Shown in pieces: positions 18,792 through 28,082 of a DNA stretch of 32,357 nt. The notes under the pieces are model-generated. The model had not been told where the DNA came from, did no database searches, and was given only the letters and a program-made list of their open reading frames with translations. Both the position numbers and the translations under genes were made by a program. The stretch lies in NCBI GenBank assembly GCA_947629035.1, contig CANRCE010000010.1, positions 1-32,357 on the forward strand. Reading direction: 5' to 3'. The first letter of the stretch is position 1. The number at the start of each line of letters is the position of its first letter. Source of the stretch: an uncultured Bacilli bacterium (GTDB lineage: Bacteria; Bacillota_I; Bacilli_A; RF39; UBA660).

Positions 18792-19217
18792 TTAATGTAA
18801 TTCTTTACAAACATTAGTAAGAGGTTCATAAAAGCAATGATTTTTGTATTTACCTGCCAAAGGTTGATCCCACCAGGTTTTACTGCATGAGACATCTTTT
18901 CCCGGAGCATAAAACCATAAAGCATTAGTCGCAGGATAGTAATATTCTCCACGAATTACTCTTTCAGCTAATTGTTTTTCTTTTTCGGTAGGATTTCCAT
19001 AAAATAAAGGACTATCAGTTCCAGAAAAACCACCTGGATTTTGATATATCATTTGACTAATACTAGTAATATCCTTAAAGGTAAGACAATCAGCTATAAC
19101 ACGATTGACGCCAACATTACCAACCATAAGCATACCTAAATTACCCTCACCTATAGCTTCAGCTCTCATAAGTCTTGCCAAAAGTTCCTTTTCCTTATCT
19201 GTAGATTTAACTATCAT
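18792..19217 (-). CDS. cwlJ: cell wall hydrolase, CwlJ/SleB (Hydrolase_2) type
   Basis: LLARLMRAEAIGEGNLGMLMVGNVGVNRV, NPGGFSGTDSPLFYG, ATNALWFYAPGKD. Confidence 0.87.
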   Translation of the reverse strand: MIVKSTDKEKELLARLMRAEAIGEGNLGMLMVGNVGVNRVIADCLTFKDITSISQMIYQNPGGFSGTDSPLFYGNPTEKEKQLAERVIRGEYYYPATNALWFYAPGKDVSCSKTWWDQPLAGKYKNHCFYEPLTNVCKELH

Positions 19218-19356
19218 AAATAATCACCTAATAAATTATATGCTGGCTTTTAAATAAAAAGCATAATTGTTCAACTATTTTACATATAAAAAGAATTTTT
19301 AGTAATTTACTTGAATTTTTACATAAAATATGATAAATTATATTTGTACCTTATTT

Positions 19357-19430
19357 AGGGGATTAGTTAAATGGTATAATAATGGTCTCCAAAACCACTG
19401 TTGGGAGTTCGATTCTCTCATCCCCTGCCA
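19357..19430 (+). tRNA. tRNA-Trp (anticodon CCA)
   Basis: AGGGGAT...ATCCCCT-G-CCA acceptor, anticodon loop CTCCAAA, T-loop TTCGATT, encoded CCA. Confidence 0.93.
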
Positions 19431-19440
19431 TATGTAGATA

Positions 19441-19461
19441 AACTCCAATTTTGGAGTTTTT
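19441..19461 (+). terminator. terminator after tRNA-Trp
   Basis: AACTCCAATTTTGGAGTTTTT. Confidence 0.6.
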
Positions 19462-19480
19462 AATAAATTAGACAGAATTT

Positions 19481-19764
19481 ATGGAAAATCATAATTATAC
19501 AATGGATGATATAGAAAAATTTATTAAAGATTATAAACTTTCACAACAATCAAAATCTAAAGACTGGATGTTATCATTACCAATAGTAGGGAAAGATGTA
19601 TGAAAAAGCCTATTTAGAAGAAGCTAAAAAGAATTTTTTTTGAAAAAAAATATTATGAAATGTTAAATGCATCTTTAAAAGAACAACAGGATTTTATTAA
19701 ACAGATGGCACCTGTTTTAGATGAGTTTTATGTTGAAGCAGAGAATAATAGTAAAAAAAGATAA
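19481..19764 (+). pseudogene. two overlapping small ORFs (40 aa, then frameshifted ~55 aa), degenerate
   Basis: MENHNYTMDDIEKFIKDYKLSQQSKSKDWMLSLPIVGKDV*; overlapping ATG at 19596 MYEKAYLEEAKKNFF interrupted at a T8 tract, restored by removal of one T to EKKYYEMLNASLKEQQDFIKQMAPVLDEFYVEAENNSKKR*. Confidence 0.45.
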
Positions 19765-19879
19765 TATATAAAAAATTGCAATTAAAATTTGGAAACTTGT
19801 TCTATTACCCTGCCATGAGTAATTCTGTTCGAACTTTTCGAACTTAATATATTTCTAACTTCAAGAAAGGAGTTTGTGA

Positions 19880-20005
19880 ATGAATGAAAATTTTAACGTT
19901 GGAGATCCATCAAAAGAAAATATAGATTATGCTTTTAAAAATTTAATATTTTATGTTACTGCCTCAACTCAATTAGATATTTATAAAAATATTAAAAAAA
20001 GTTAG
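19880..20005 (+). CDS. 41-aa hypothetical ORF MNENFNVGDPSKENIDYAFKNLIFYVTASTQLDIYKNIKKS, possibly truncated
   Basis: SD AGAAAGGAG upstream of ATG; surrounded by degenerate sequence. Confidence 0.35.
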   Translation: MNENFNVGDPSKENIDYAFKNLIFYVTASTQLDIYKNIKKS

Positions 20006-20270
20006 AGTTTAGAGTATAGTGAAAAAATGTTAGTAAATTAAAGTATGTAAATAAATCCATTAGAATCAAATATAAAAATATAATTTACCTTAAAAATCAA
20101 CCCCCTATTTGTAGGTTTTAAAGTTTTAATACACGAAAAATTAGAAGTACAAAGTTTATGTACCAATCGTGTACCAAATACTTTAATTGATGTTGATTTT
20201 TTTTATGCCCTGCTAAATTAAATTGTAGTAACTTCGATAATTATGAACTCAAAATATTTAATATTATATA

Positions 20271-20401
20271 ATGAAGACAATAGAACTTTTTAACAGTTTA
20301 AATATTGATAGTATAAGACATTCAATTTTTGTAGAAATAAGATAGAGCATATTAAAATTCAAAACGAATTAATTATTGAAAAAAACAGTAATATTAGTTA
20401 A
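20271..20401 (+). pseudogene. frameshifted small ORF (MKTIELFNSLNIDSIRHSIFV / RNKIEHIKIQNELIIEKNSNIS)
   Basis: in-frame stop in frame 1 with continuing open frame after a shift around TTTTTGTAGAAAT. Confidence 0.3.
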
Positions 20402-20552
20402 TCAAGTTAAATTTTTCCTAGTAAAGTTAAATAAAACTAATTATCTTTGACTTAATAACATTATCAATTGCTCTAATAAAAAAAATTTTTTACTTCTATA
20501 TAATTATTATGAATAAGTTTATGTACATATAATACTCTAGAAGGAGGTATAT

Positions 20553-21500
20553 ATGAGCATAAATAATGACAATTATGAAAAAGCCTTAAATAAAATTTTA
20601 AATTCCCAAAAAAATAAAATAATTTATTACTCTTGCTGCAATAATTCCCTTATAACAGGACCCACTGGAGCACAAGGACAACAAGGTGTACAAGGATTAC
20701 AAGGACCTACTGGACCCACCGGACCAGAAGGAATAACTGGACCTACTGGTCCACAAGGCGAACCTGGACCTACTGGACCAAGTGGTACTGGCGTTACAAT
20801 TATGGGTTCATATGATACACTTGATGAACTTATAGCAAATCATCCAATAGGCAATATTGGAGATTCCTACCTAGTTGGTGATAATCTTTATGTATGGTCA
20901 TCAACAGATAATAAATGGATAGATGTCGGAATTATAAGAGGCCCAGTTGGAGAAATTGGACCTACCGGACCACAAGGACCAAGAGGAGAAATTGGTCCCA
21001 CTGGACCACAAGGACAGCAAGGTATTCAAGGACCAGAAGGGCCAAGAGGAGAAAGTGGCTATGCACTATTAAGTGCCTATGGTGGAAAATATAATAATAT
21101 GACAACTTCTCTTCAATCACAAGGATTTGGCAATTGGATTCAAGTTCCTCTTACATCTTCCATGTCCAATATCAATATCGTACAAACCGAAGATAACACA
21201 ATAACTTTAGAACAAGATGGAGTTTATGAAATTAACTATTTTATTAATATATCTGTAGATAAAGCCACAACATTGACATTAATTGTAAGAAATAATTCTA
21301 CGAACATACCATCAACAGTTATAACAAAACAAATAGTACCAAATATGACCATAAGCTATAATGGAAGTGTAATCGTTAATTTAAATGCAAATGACAAACT
21401 TGATATGGAAATATCAACTAATGAACAAGATGTCACTATTAATTTTGCAAATGGAACAACAGCAGCTCTTACAGTTAAAAAAATTGATGAATTAGAATAA
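20553..21500 (+). CDS. collagen-like protein with two Gly-X-Y tracts and BclA/C1q-like C-terminal domain
   Basis: [28 protein letters not shown] and [31 protein letters not shown] separated by [43 protein letters not shown]; strong SD AGAAGGAGG. Confidence 0.87.
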   Translation: MSINNDNYEKALNKILNSQKNKIIYYSCCNNSLITGPTGAQGQQGVQGLQGPTGPTGPEGITGPTGPQGEPGPTGPSGTGVTIMGSYDTLDELIANHPIGNIGDSYLVGDNLYVWSSTDNKWIDVGIIRGPVGEIGPTGPQGPRGEIGPTGPQGQQGIQGPEGPRGESGYALLSAYGGKYNNMTTSLQSQGFGNWIQVPLTSSMSNINIVQTEDNTITLEQDGVYEINYFINISVDKATTLTLIVRNNSTNIPSTVITKQIVPNMTISYNGSVIVNLNANDKLDMEISTNEQDVTINFANGTTAALTVKKIDELE

Positions 21501-21522
21501 AACGAGACCACAATCTCGTTTT
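21499..21522. terminator. bidirectional terminator
   Basis: AAAACGAGA-CCACAA-TCTCGTTTT between convergent genes. Confidence 0.7.
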
Positions 21523-21572
21523 AATTATACCCAATTTTCTCTAATTATTTTTGCATTTATTTAATATTTTCT

Positions 21573-22289
21573 TTATTTTAACTTTTCAAATACTGTTCTC
21601 AAAGACTCATTTATTACTAAATCAGCTTTTTTATCATATGGCGTTGCTGTTTTATTTATAATTACTAAATATTTACCATTAAATAAATTTATCAAACTAC
21701 TTGCAGGTTCAACACAAAGAGATGTACCTGCTACAATCAACATATCAGCATTACTTATAGCATATAAAGATTTATTATAAGCCTCACTAGGTAACATTTC
21801 CCCATATAAAACAACATAAGGTTTTATTATAGAACCACAATCACATAAAGGAATACCATCACAATTAAATACATAATTAGCATCATAACTTTTATGACAT
21901 TTAAGACAATAATTTTTATAAATTGTACCATGAATCTCATAAACATTACTACATTTAGCTTTAGTATGTAAACCATCAATATTTTGAGTTACTATCGCCT
22001 TTAATTTTTTTCTATCTTCAAGCTTCTTTAAATATTTATGAACAATATTAGGTTTTGCATCTAAACAATTAAAATTAGCTTTATAAAATTCATAAAATTC
22101 TTGAGGATTTTCATAAAAAATATCTATACTTAACATATACTCAACTGGATATTTACTTTTTATACTATATAAGCCATCTTTACTACGATAATCTTTAATA
22201 CCACTATCAACCGATACACCAGCACCACTAAAAAATACAATATTATTACATTCTTCTATCATTTTTTGTAATTTTTCTATATTATCCAT
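21573..22289 (-). CDS. cobB: Sir2 family NAD-dependent protein deacylase
   Basis: FFSGAGVSVDSGIKDYRS, TQNIDGLHTKA, EIHGT, zinc Cys pairs CLKCHKS/CDGIPLCDCG, VAGTSLCVEPASSL. Confidence 0.94.
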   Translation of the reverse strand: MDNIEKLQKMIEECNNIVFFSGAGVSVDSGIKDYRSKDGLYSIKSKYPVEYMLSIDIFYENPQEFYEFYKANFNCLDAKPNIVHKYLKKLEDRKKLKAIVTQNIDGLHTKAKCSNVYEIHGTIYKNYCLKCHKSYDANYVFNCDGIPLCDCGSIIKPYVVLYGEMLPSEAYNKSLYAISNADMLIVAGTSLCVEPASSLINLFNGKYLVIINKTATPYDKKADLVINESLRTVFEKLK

Positions 22290-22318
22290 CTAAACACCTC
22301 AAAATCAAAAATTACAAA

Positions 22319-24538
22319 TCAAGTCAAACTATTTATTAAAAGTTTACTTAATTCATCATTTCCTTTTTCAGTTAAATGTATATTGTCAATCATCATATAT
22401 TCTTTTTTCATTTTTTCAGAAAAGTCAATAATTTTTACATTATCATAAGATAAATCATTTACTATATTAACAATATCTTTATTAACAGCCAAAATATAAA
22501 CTTCATGATTATCACATAATTTAACTAACTGCTCATATTCCTCTTTACTAAAATAAACACTATCGTCAAAAGACAATACCACTTTATAATTTAAACTATT
22601 GTTTTTAATATCATTTTCAATTTCATTCTTTAAAGTCTTAAAATCATATTTCTTAATATTAAATTTAGAAGTCGCAAAATTTTCATGCAAATAATCATAA
22701 ACATTTAATAAGATATCATTACCATAGAAACTTATTTTAGCTTTTTCCTGTTGTTCATGGTTCTTAATAAATTCCTCTTTTTGTTTATTATATCGTTGTA
22801 AATATAAATTATAAATTGCATCATAAACAGCATTAGCATAAGCAACTCTTCCACTTTCTGTCAAGTGAATTCCATCAGCATAAAAATATTGTGTATGTCC
22901 TTGTGATAAATCATGCCAATCAATTATATGTAAATTATCGTATTTTAAAGCAAAGTCTTTAATTCTATCATTAAATAAAGGATCATCACCATTATTAACA
23001 GTCAACCAAAAAACATCCCTATCTTCACATGTTTTCATAATATCTATACGACATTCTTCAGAACAATCACCATTAGTTCCTAGATTTAAAATAATCAAAT
23101 TGCCTAACATATTTTTATTTTTTAAATTTATTAACAAATCATTAACTACCCATGGCGTCCTAGATACTTCACCATCAAAATAACCATTAGGAAATTTTGC
23201 ATATAAATTAGGTATAGCACCAAGCAATACAGAATCCCCAATTCCTACGACATTCAAATTACTAACAATATTCTCTAAATTAGCCTCTTCATCTTCAAAA
23301 TTAGATAGAGCCTCATAAAAATCACTTTCTTCTTGATTAATTTTATTTTGATACTCTTTTTGCTTTTCTAAAATCAATTTTTGATTATTCAAAAGTTCCT
23401 GTTCTAATTGTTTCATTTCTTCCGTATAATCTTTACTTATAAAATAATTATATATTCCATAAGCAAATATGCCAAAAATTACCACACATAACAAATACCT
23501 AATTATCTTAAATACTCTACTCTTTTTATTGTAATTAATAACATAATGAAATAAATAAGAAGACAAAATAGTAAGAACAATTACCAATAAAATTTTAAGC
23601 CAATTAACAATTCTCATTTCTTGAAATAAGAATATCACTGGATACTGAAACAAATAAATTTCATAACTTACATTTGCTAAAGACTTTATTATTTTATCAA
23701 ACCAAGTCAAATCATTTTTCATATTAATCGTAGCGTAATCTATTAATCTACAACTAATAATACTAACTAATAACATACTTATTTCCATATAAATAGATTT
23801 AGCATCAGCAAAAATAAAGAAACAAATTAACACTAAAAGATATATACTAAAAATTATTTTATATAAATAACTATTTTTAATCTTTGAAAATATTAGTTTA
23901 GAATAATAGCAATGAATAAAACCTAAAGCTAACCCAAATAATAATGAATAAAGTCTACTTAAAGTACTATAATAACTTACCATTATACCATTATTCAAAC
24001 TAGAATAATAAAAATATCCATAACTAATAAATGCTAAAACAATAGTAACAAGACAAGGAATAATTTTTTTTGTTTTGTCTCCTAATTTTCGTAATAATAA
24101 ATATATAAAAGGAAATAATATGTCAAATTGAATAAGAATTGACATATACCATAAATGCATAAAGGGTGAACTAATATGTCTTGCAAAATAATCTAAATTA
24201 GAATTTAACTGCCAAAAATTATTATAATTAAGTAATACTGATGTTACCTCAGGCTTCATATTAAACCAACTAATATTTAAACAAGACACTAAACCAATTA
24301 CTATAAAAATAATAACAGCAAGTGGAATGTAAGTTTTTAATAACAATTTTCGATAATAAGTAACTATAGAAAATTTCTCCTGTTTAAAAGCAGATACACA
24401 TGACAAATAGGCACTTAAAACAAAAAAAGTACATACAGCTAAATAACCACCCTTTAAAATATTCAAATGATATAATAAAACACCTAAACAAGCAATAACT
24501 CTAATAATATTTATATCTTTATAATACTTATTATCCAT
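22319..24538 (-). CDS. acyltransferase-3 membrane domain fused to SGNH hydrolase-like domain(s), OatA-like
   Basis: INIIRVIACLGVLLYHL...GGYLAVCTFFVLSAYL; SGNH VVGIGDSVLLGAIPNL, ILNLGTNGDC, FYADGIHLTESGRVAYA; additional C-terminal region with DNIHLTEKGNDELSKLL. Confidence 0.88.
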   Translation of the reverse strand: MDNKYYKDINIIRVIACLGVLLYHLNILKGGYLAVCTFFVLSAYLSCVSAFKQEKFSIVTYYRKLLLKTYIPLAVIIFIVIGLVSCLNISWFNMKPEVTSVLLNYNNFWQLNSNLDYFARHISSPFMHLWYMSILIQFDILFPFIYLLLRKLGDKTKKIIPCLVTIVLAFISYGYFYYSSLNNGIMVSYYSTLSRLYSLLFGLALGFIHCYYSKLIFSKIKNSYLYKIIFSIYLLVLICFFIFADAKSIYMEISMLLVSIISCRLIDYATINMKNDLTWFDKIIKSLANVSYEIYLFQYPVIFLFQEMRIVNWLKILLVIVLTILSSYLFHYVINYNKKSRVFKIIRYLLCVVIFGIFAYGIYNYFISKDYTEEMKQLEQELLNNQKLILEKQKEYQNKINQEESDFYEALSNFEDEEANLENIVSNLNVVGIGDSVLLGAIPNLYAKFPNGYFDGEVSRTPWVVNDLLINLKNKNMLGNLIILNLGTNGDCSEECRIDIMKTCEDRDVFWLTVNNGDDPLFNDRIKDFALKYDNLHIIDWHDLSQGHTQYFYADGIHLTESGRVAYANAVYDAIYNLYLQRYNKQKEEFIKNHEQQEKAKISFYGNDILLNVYDYLHENFATSKFNIKKYDFKTLKNEIENDIKNNSLNYKVVLSFDDSVYFSKEEYEQLVKLCDNHEVYILAVNKDIVNIVNDLSYDNVKIIDFSEKMKKEYMMIDNIHLTEKGNDELSKLLINSLT

Positions 24539-24625
24539 AATTAATACCTCTATATCATTATATATTTAAAATATAAGAATGTCAATTTAAACAAATAAAA
24601 AAAATAATCAACACATGATTGATTA

Positions 24626-25660
24626 TTACAATTTAAATAAATCAGAAATTTTAATACCATCATTGTCATCACTTACCTCTTCATTTACTAAATGAAGTTT
24701 AGCAAGTAATGGAATAATAACATTACGATTATCATTTCTATCATCTAAATAAGGTAGACTATAAAACACTTTTATACAAGCCTCTCTTTCCAAATCCTTA
24801 ACATCACTAGAAGAAAATAAACTCTTATTCAAAACAATCTTCTTATTCGTTAAACCATTAAAAACTGTGGGATTTATCGTAGAAAGCTTACTCAATTTTA
24901 TAGTGCTAGGCTCTACTAAATAAAGAATGTCATTAGTAAAATCATCTCTACTAGCATTATTTAAATCAACCAAAATAATATCATACTTATTACACTTATT
25001 AAGTGTATCATCAATATCCCTATCTATTATAGAAAAAGTATCACTATCTTTAAGAAAGAGAAAATCTCTCTTATTAATCTCAATAGCGCAAACATTATAA
25101 TAATCTGATAACACCTTTTTAAGAATATATATTAACGTTGTAGCGCCAGCATTATCTGTTACATTCTTAACTCCCAATATAAACTTTGAATTAACATTAG
25201 AAACATTAGGAATATTGCTACTATCAAAATTACTATTATTAAAATTATTATTATCATTATTAATATTATTTACATTACTATCAAATCTCTGTAAATGAGC
25301 AACATCTCTATAACTATTAGGATTATTATATAAATACATAAGATTATTGGCATCATGTGTAAAATTATAAATACCAACACTAATTAATTTAGATAAAAAT
25401 TCAGCACTATTAACCACATCATCATTATCTAAAAGTAAAATAAGTTTAGTAACATCTAAACCAATAGATAATTTTTGAATATTTTTAAAATCCTTATAAT
25501 CTTTAATAGCAGTAATATCCAAAAACATTTTATTATAGAAAAAATTGGAGAAAGATTTAATAATTTCATCTGCATCAAACTCTCCATCCAATCTCTCACT
25601 AACATCGACATTTAAATCAGCAAAAGCGTCTTTTTGTTTATTAGCAATAATTACATTCAT
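24626..25660 (-). CDS. TadZ/CpaE-like ATPase homologue with receiver-like N-terminus and degenerate P-loop
   Basis: genomic context; GVKNVTDNAGATTLIYILKK P-loop-like segment, YDIILVDLNNAS; Asn-rich linker. Confidence 0.6.
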   Translation of the reverse strand: MNVIIANKQKDAFADLNVDVSERLDGEFDADEIIKSFSNFFYNKMFLDITAIKDYKDFKNIQKLSIGLDVTKLILLLDNDDVVNSAEFLSKLISVGIYNFTHDANNLMYLYNNPNSYRDVAHLQRFDSNVNNINNDNNNFNNSNFDSSNIPNVSNVNSKFILGVKNVTDNAGATTLIYILKKVLSDYYNVCAIEINKRDFLFLKDSDTFSIIDRDIDDTLNKCNKYDIILVDLNNASRDDFTNDILYLVEPSTIKLSKLSTINPTVFNGLTNKKIVLNKSLFSSSDVKDLEREACIKVFYSLPYLDDRNDNRNVIIPLLAKLHLVNEEVSDDNDGIKISDLFKL

Positions 25661-26070
25661 AAATCTTCCTCCCAAAAATTAGTTATTACCCTAGTTTCAC
25701 CTCGAACAGGGATATCAAAATGCAAATTGAATAATGGAAATTCAACCGTGAATAAAGTTTGTACACGATAATAAACTCCACGATCAGAAGATATCTTAGT
25801 TATACAATAACCTCGATCATAACACACTGTATCTTCATCTACTGATCCAGCAGAAAAGTTGACATAATAATCAGCTATATCAAGATAATTTTCAATTTTA
25901 TTAAGAGTAGTTTCTGAAACACCCTCGTATTGCTCTATATAATTTATTATTTGGTTTTTAACTTTAAATGCTTTGGCATAATTTAAAGCAAGAGCCATAA
26001 ATGACACATAGATTACTAAAAAAACTAATCCCAATTGTATCATAAATGTTCCTCCAAAAGCATCACGCAT
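25657..26070 (-). CDS. TadE-like pseudopilin
   Basis: FGGTFMIQLGLVFLVIYVSFMALALNYAKAF N-terminal hydrophobic helix, Tad context, ATGA overlap with next gene. Confidence 0.55.
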   Translation of the reverse strand: MRDAFGGTFMIQLGLVFLVIYVSFMALALNYAKAFKVKNQIINYIEQYEGVSETTLNKIENYLDIADYYVNFSAGSVDEDTVCYDRGYCITKISSDRGVYYRVQTLFTVEFPLFNLHFDIPVRGETRVITNFWEEDL

Positions 26071-26107
26071 TATAAATCACCTTCTTTTGATTTGCATTTT
26101 AATATTA

Positions 26108-26305
26108 TTAGTGATAATTACAAACACAAGTATTATCAGACCATGTGCATCCTTGAGATTCACAAGCACTCTTACCAGTACCACCAAAAGTATTTTTAAT
26201 TGTATCAGATATAGTAGGCCATAATAGAGCCATGATACCACCAATAACTGCTATTGCAACGATTGTAACCATCGTCATTGATACCTCACCAGAAGCTTCT
26301 TTCAT
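26108..26305 (-). CDS. Flp/Tad-type pilin candidate with Cys-rich C-terminus
   Basis: 65 aa, MKEASGEVSMTMVTIVAIAVIGGIMALLW prepilin-like N-terminus, CESQGCTWSDNTCVC tail, located between tadC and tadE-like genes. Confidence 0.55.
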   Translation of the reverse strand: MKEASGEVSMTMVTIVAIAVIGGIMALLWPTISDTIKNTFGGTGKSACESQGCTWSDNTCVCNYH

Positions 26306-26377
26306 CTATCTCACCTTCTTCCTCTTTTATTATTTATTCTTTCTTAATATATTTCAAAATTACTCAATTAATATTAA

Positions 26378-27169
26378 TCATATGTTCATAACTTGAGCAA
26401 TTGAAATCAAAAGTAACAATAATGTACCTCCACCTGTACAAACTAACATTGTCATGGTTTTCTTTTCCATTTTTTCAAGTCTAGCTTTATATTTTTGTTC
26501 ACGAGCTTTTTGTTGAAGCGATGATACAGATTTAGCAAATGATTCTAACTGCTCATGCTTCTTTTCTTGTTCTCCTAAACCTAATCTATATAATAATCTC
26601 ATCATTCTCATTGAATCTCTAACTGGATATTGTTGAGCAAATTCCATATAAGGATCTACTGAATCATCTCCAGATTCAATTTTTGCTATCATCTTCTTTA
26701 AGCCAGGTTTAAAAATATCTGGTGCATCATCCACGCTTTTAGCTAAAGCTACTGGTACCGTATAATGATGTATTAATATCTCTAAACTTTTTAAATAATA
26801 TGGAAGTAACGAATCAATTGTATTTAAATGAACTTTATAATACTGTTTTAGACTAAAATATTGTGATTTAAATACTAAAAATCCAATTACAAAAGCTGCA
26901 ATGATATTAAGGTATGAAAGTGAAGTTAAAAAGACAAATATTATAGCAGCTGTAACTAATAAGCCTTTTTTTATTCTTTTCATAAATACTTCATTGGGAT
27001 CATACACTCTATCACCATATTTAGCTACAAGTAAAAAATCATAATCTTTTTCTTTTAAAAGGTTAAATATTGGACTATTATTGTTTAATACCTGACTAGT
27101 ATCAATTTTTTTTGTGTAAACAAAAATAAATATTATAATAATAGCCACAATCAACATCTCTATATTCAT
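26378..27169 (-). CDS. tadC: Tad inner-membrane platform protein (TadC-like, T2SSF)
   Basis: position and topology; SLLPYYLKSLEILIHHYTVPVALAKSVDDAPDIFKPGL. Confidence 0.75.
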   Translation of the reverse strand: MNIEMLIVAIIIIFIFVYTKKIDTSQVLNNNSPIFNLLKEKDYDFLLVAKYGDRVYDPNEVFMKRIKKGLLVTAAIIFVFLTSLSYLNIIAAFVIGFLVFKSQYFSLKQYYKVHLNTIDSLLPYYLKSLEILIHHYTVPVALAKSVDDAPDIFKPGLKKMIAKIESGDDSVDPYMEFAQQYPVRDSMRMMRLLYRLGLGEQEKKHEQLESFAKSVSSLQQKAREQKYKARLEKMEKKTMTMLVCTGGGTLLLLLISIAQVMNI

Positions 27170-28074
27170 TATTCAGCACCTACATTCTCATTATAATATT
27201 TTTCTCCTGACAAAAGGAAATATGTATTTATTACTACAATTAAATGCACTATTATCCGAATAAATAAATTATCTAACATTGCAATATAAGTCTCTGCTGA
27301 TATTAATAATTGAACTAAAGCAACTAAACCATATAAAACAACTCCGTATGTTAAAAATTGTTTATGGAACTTTTGCCTATCCATTCTATCACGATATACA
27401 CCTTCAACTAGCATATCAATATCATTTAACATATTATCAAAAGTTCCTGCTGTATCTTTAGCACCTTCTTTTGTTACTTGTAAAAATAATTGATGCATAT
27501 TTTTTACCATATAATATGGATATTTAGTATCCATATATTTAATTGAATCATAAACATCACCTTTTTCATAAGATAATGCAATCATTGTTTTTACATCTGA
27601 TAAAACAGGTTCTTCTAATACTCCAGATTCTACAACACCCTCTAGTGATTTAATAAAAGCTTGAGTTGTTGCAAATTCCATTATTGTATTAGTGCAATAT
27701 ATTTGAACTTGTTCAAATATGTATTCACTATATTGTCTTTTACATCTTAAATAAGTTATATAAGGAATAAACGACACTGCAATTATCATATAAATAATAA
27801 CTACAATCAAATCATAAAAATACAAATAACCAACAATTCCAGCACCACCTGCAAATAACACAATTTGCATTAAATACTGTCTTGGAGAATATTCCAATCC
27901 TAATTCTTTTACTTTTTCACGCATTACTTTAAAAGAATATGGTGCATATTTATCGTAAGCTGCTGCTGCACTTTTCGTTATAAATTTATATACGCTCTCT
28001 CCACTTTTTACCCTATACATTATGATAAAGATGAAGACAACAGCTACAACAATAAATTCAATCATAACTATCAC
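27169..28074 (-). CDS. tadB: Tad inner-membrane platform protein (TadB-like, T2SSF)
   Basis: T2SSF-like topology, directly between ATPase and tadC. Confidence 0.75.
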   Translation of the reverse strand: MIVMIEFIVVAVVFIFIIMYRVKSGESVYKFITKSAAAAYDKYAPYSFKVMREKVKELGLEYSPRQYLMQIVLFAGGAGIVGYLYFYDLIVVIIYMIIAVSFIPYITYLRCKRQYSEYIFEQVQIYCTNTIMEFATTQAFIKSLEGVVESGVLEEPVLSDVKTMIALSYEKGDVYDSIKYMDTKYPYYMVKNMHQLFLQVTKEGAKDTAGTFDNMLNDIDMLVEGVYRDRMDRQKFHKQFLTYGVVLYGLVALVQLLISAETYIAMLDNLFIRIIVHLIVVINTYFLLSGEKYYNENVGAE

Positions 28075-28082
28075 CTCTTTAC

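Noticed and set aside
18761-18952. Minus ORF of 63 aa overlapping the CwlJ-like gene
   Set aside because: Different frame of the conserved hydrolase; no independent support.
19357-19430. UGA-as-Trp recoding, given the AT-rich composition and Mollicutes-like tmRNA tag
   Set aside because: tRNA-Trp has anticodon CCA, long ORFs are open with TGA as stop, and TGA appears as the stop of the TadE-like gene (25657-25659).
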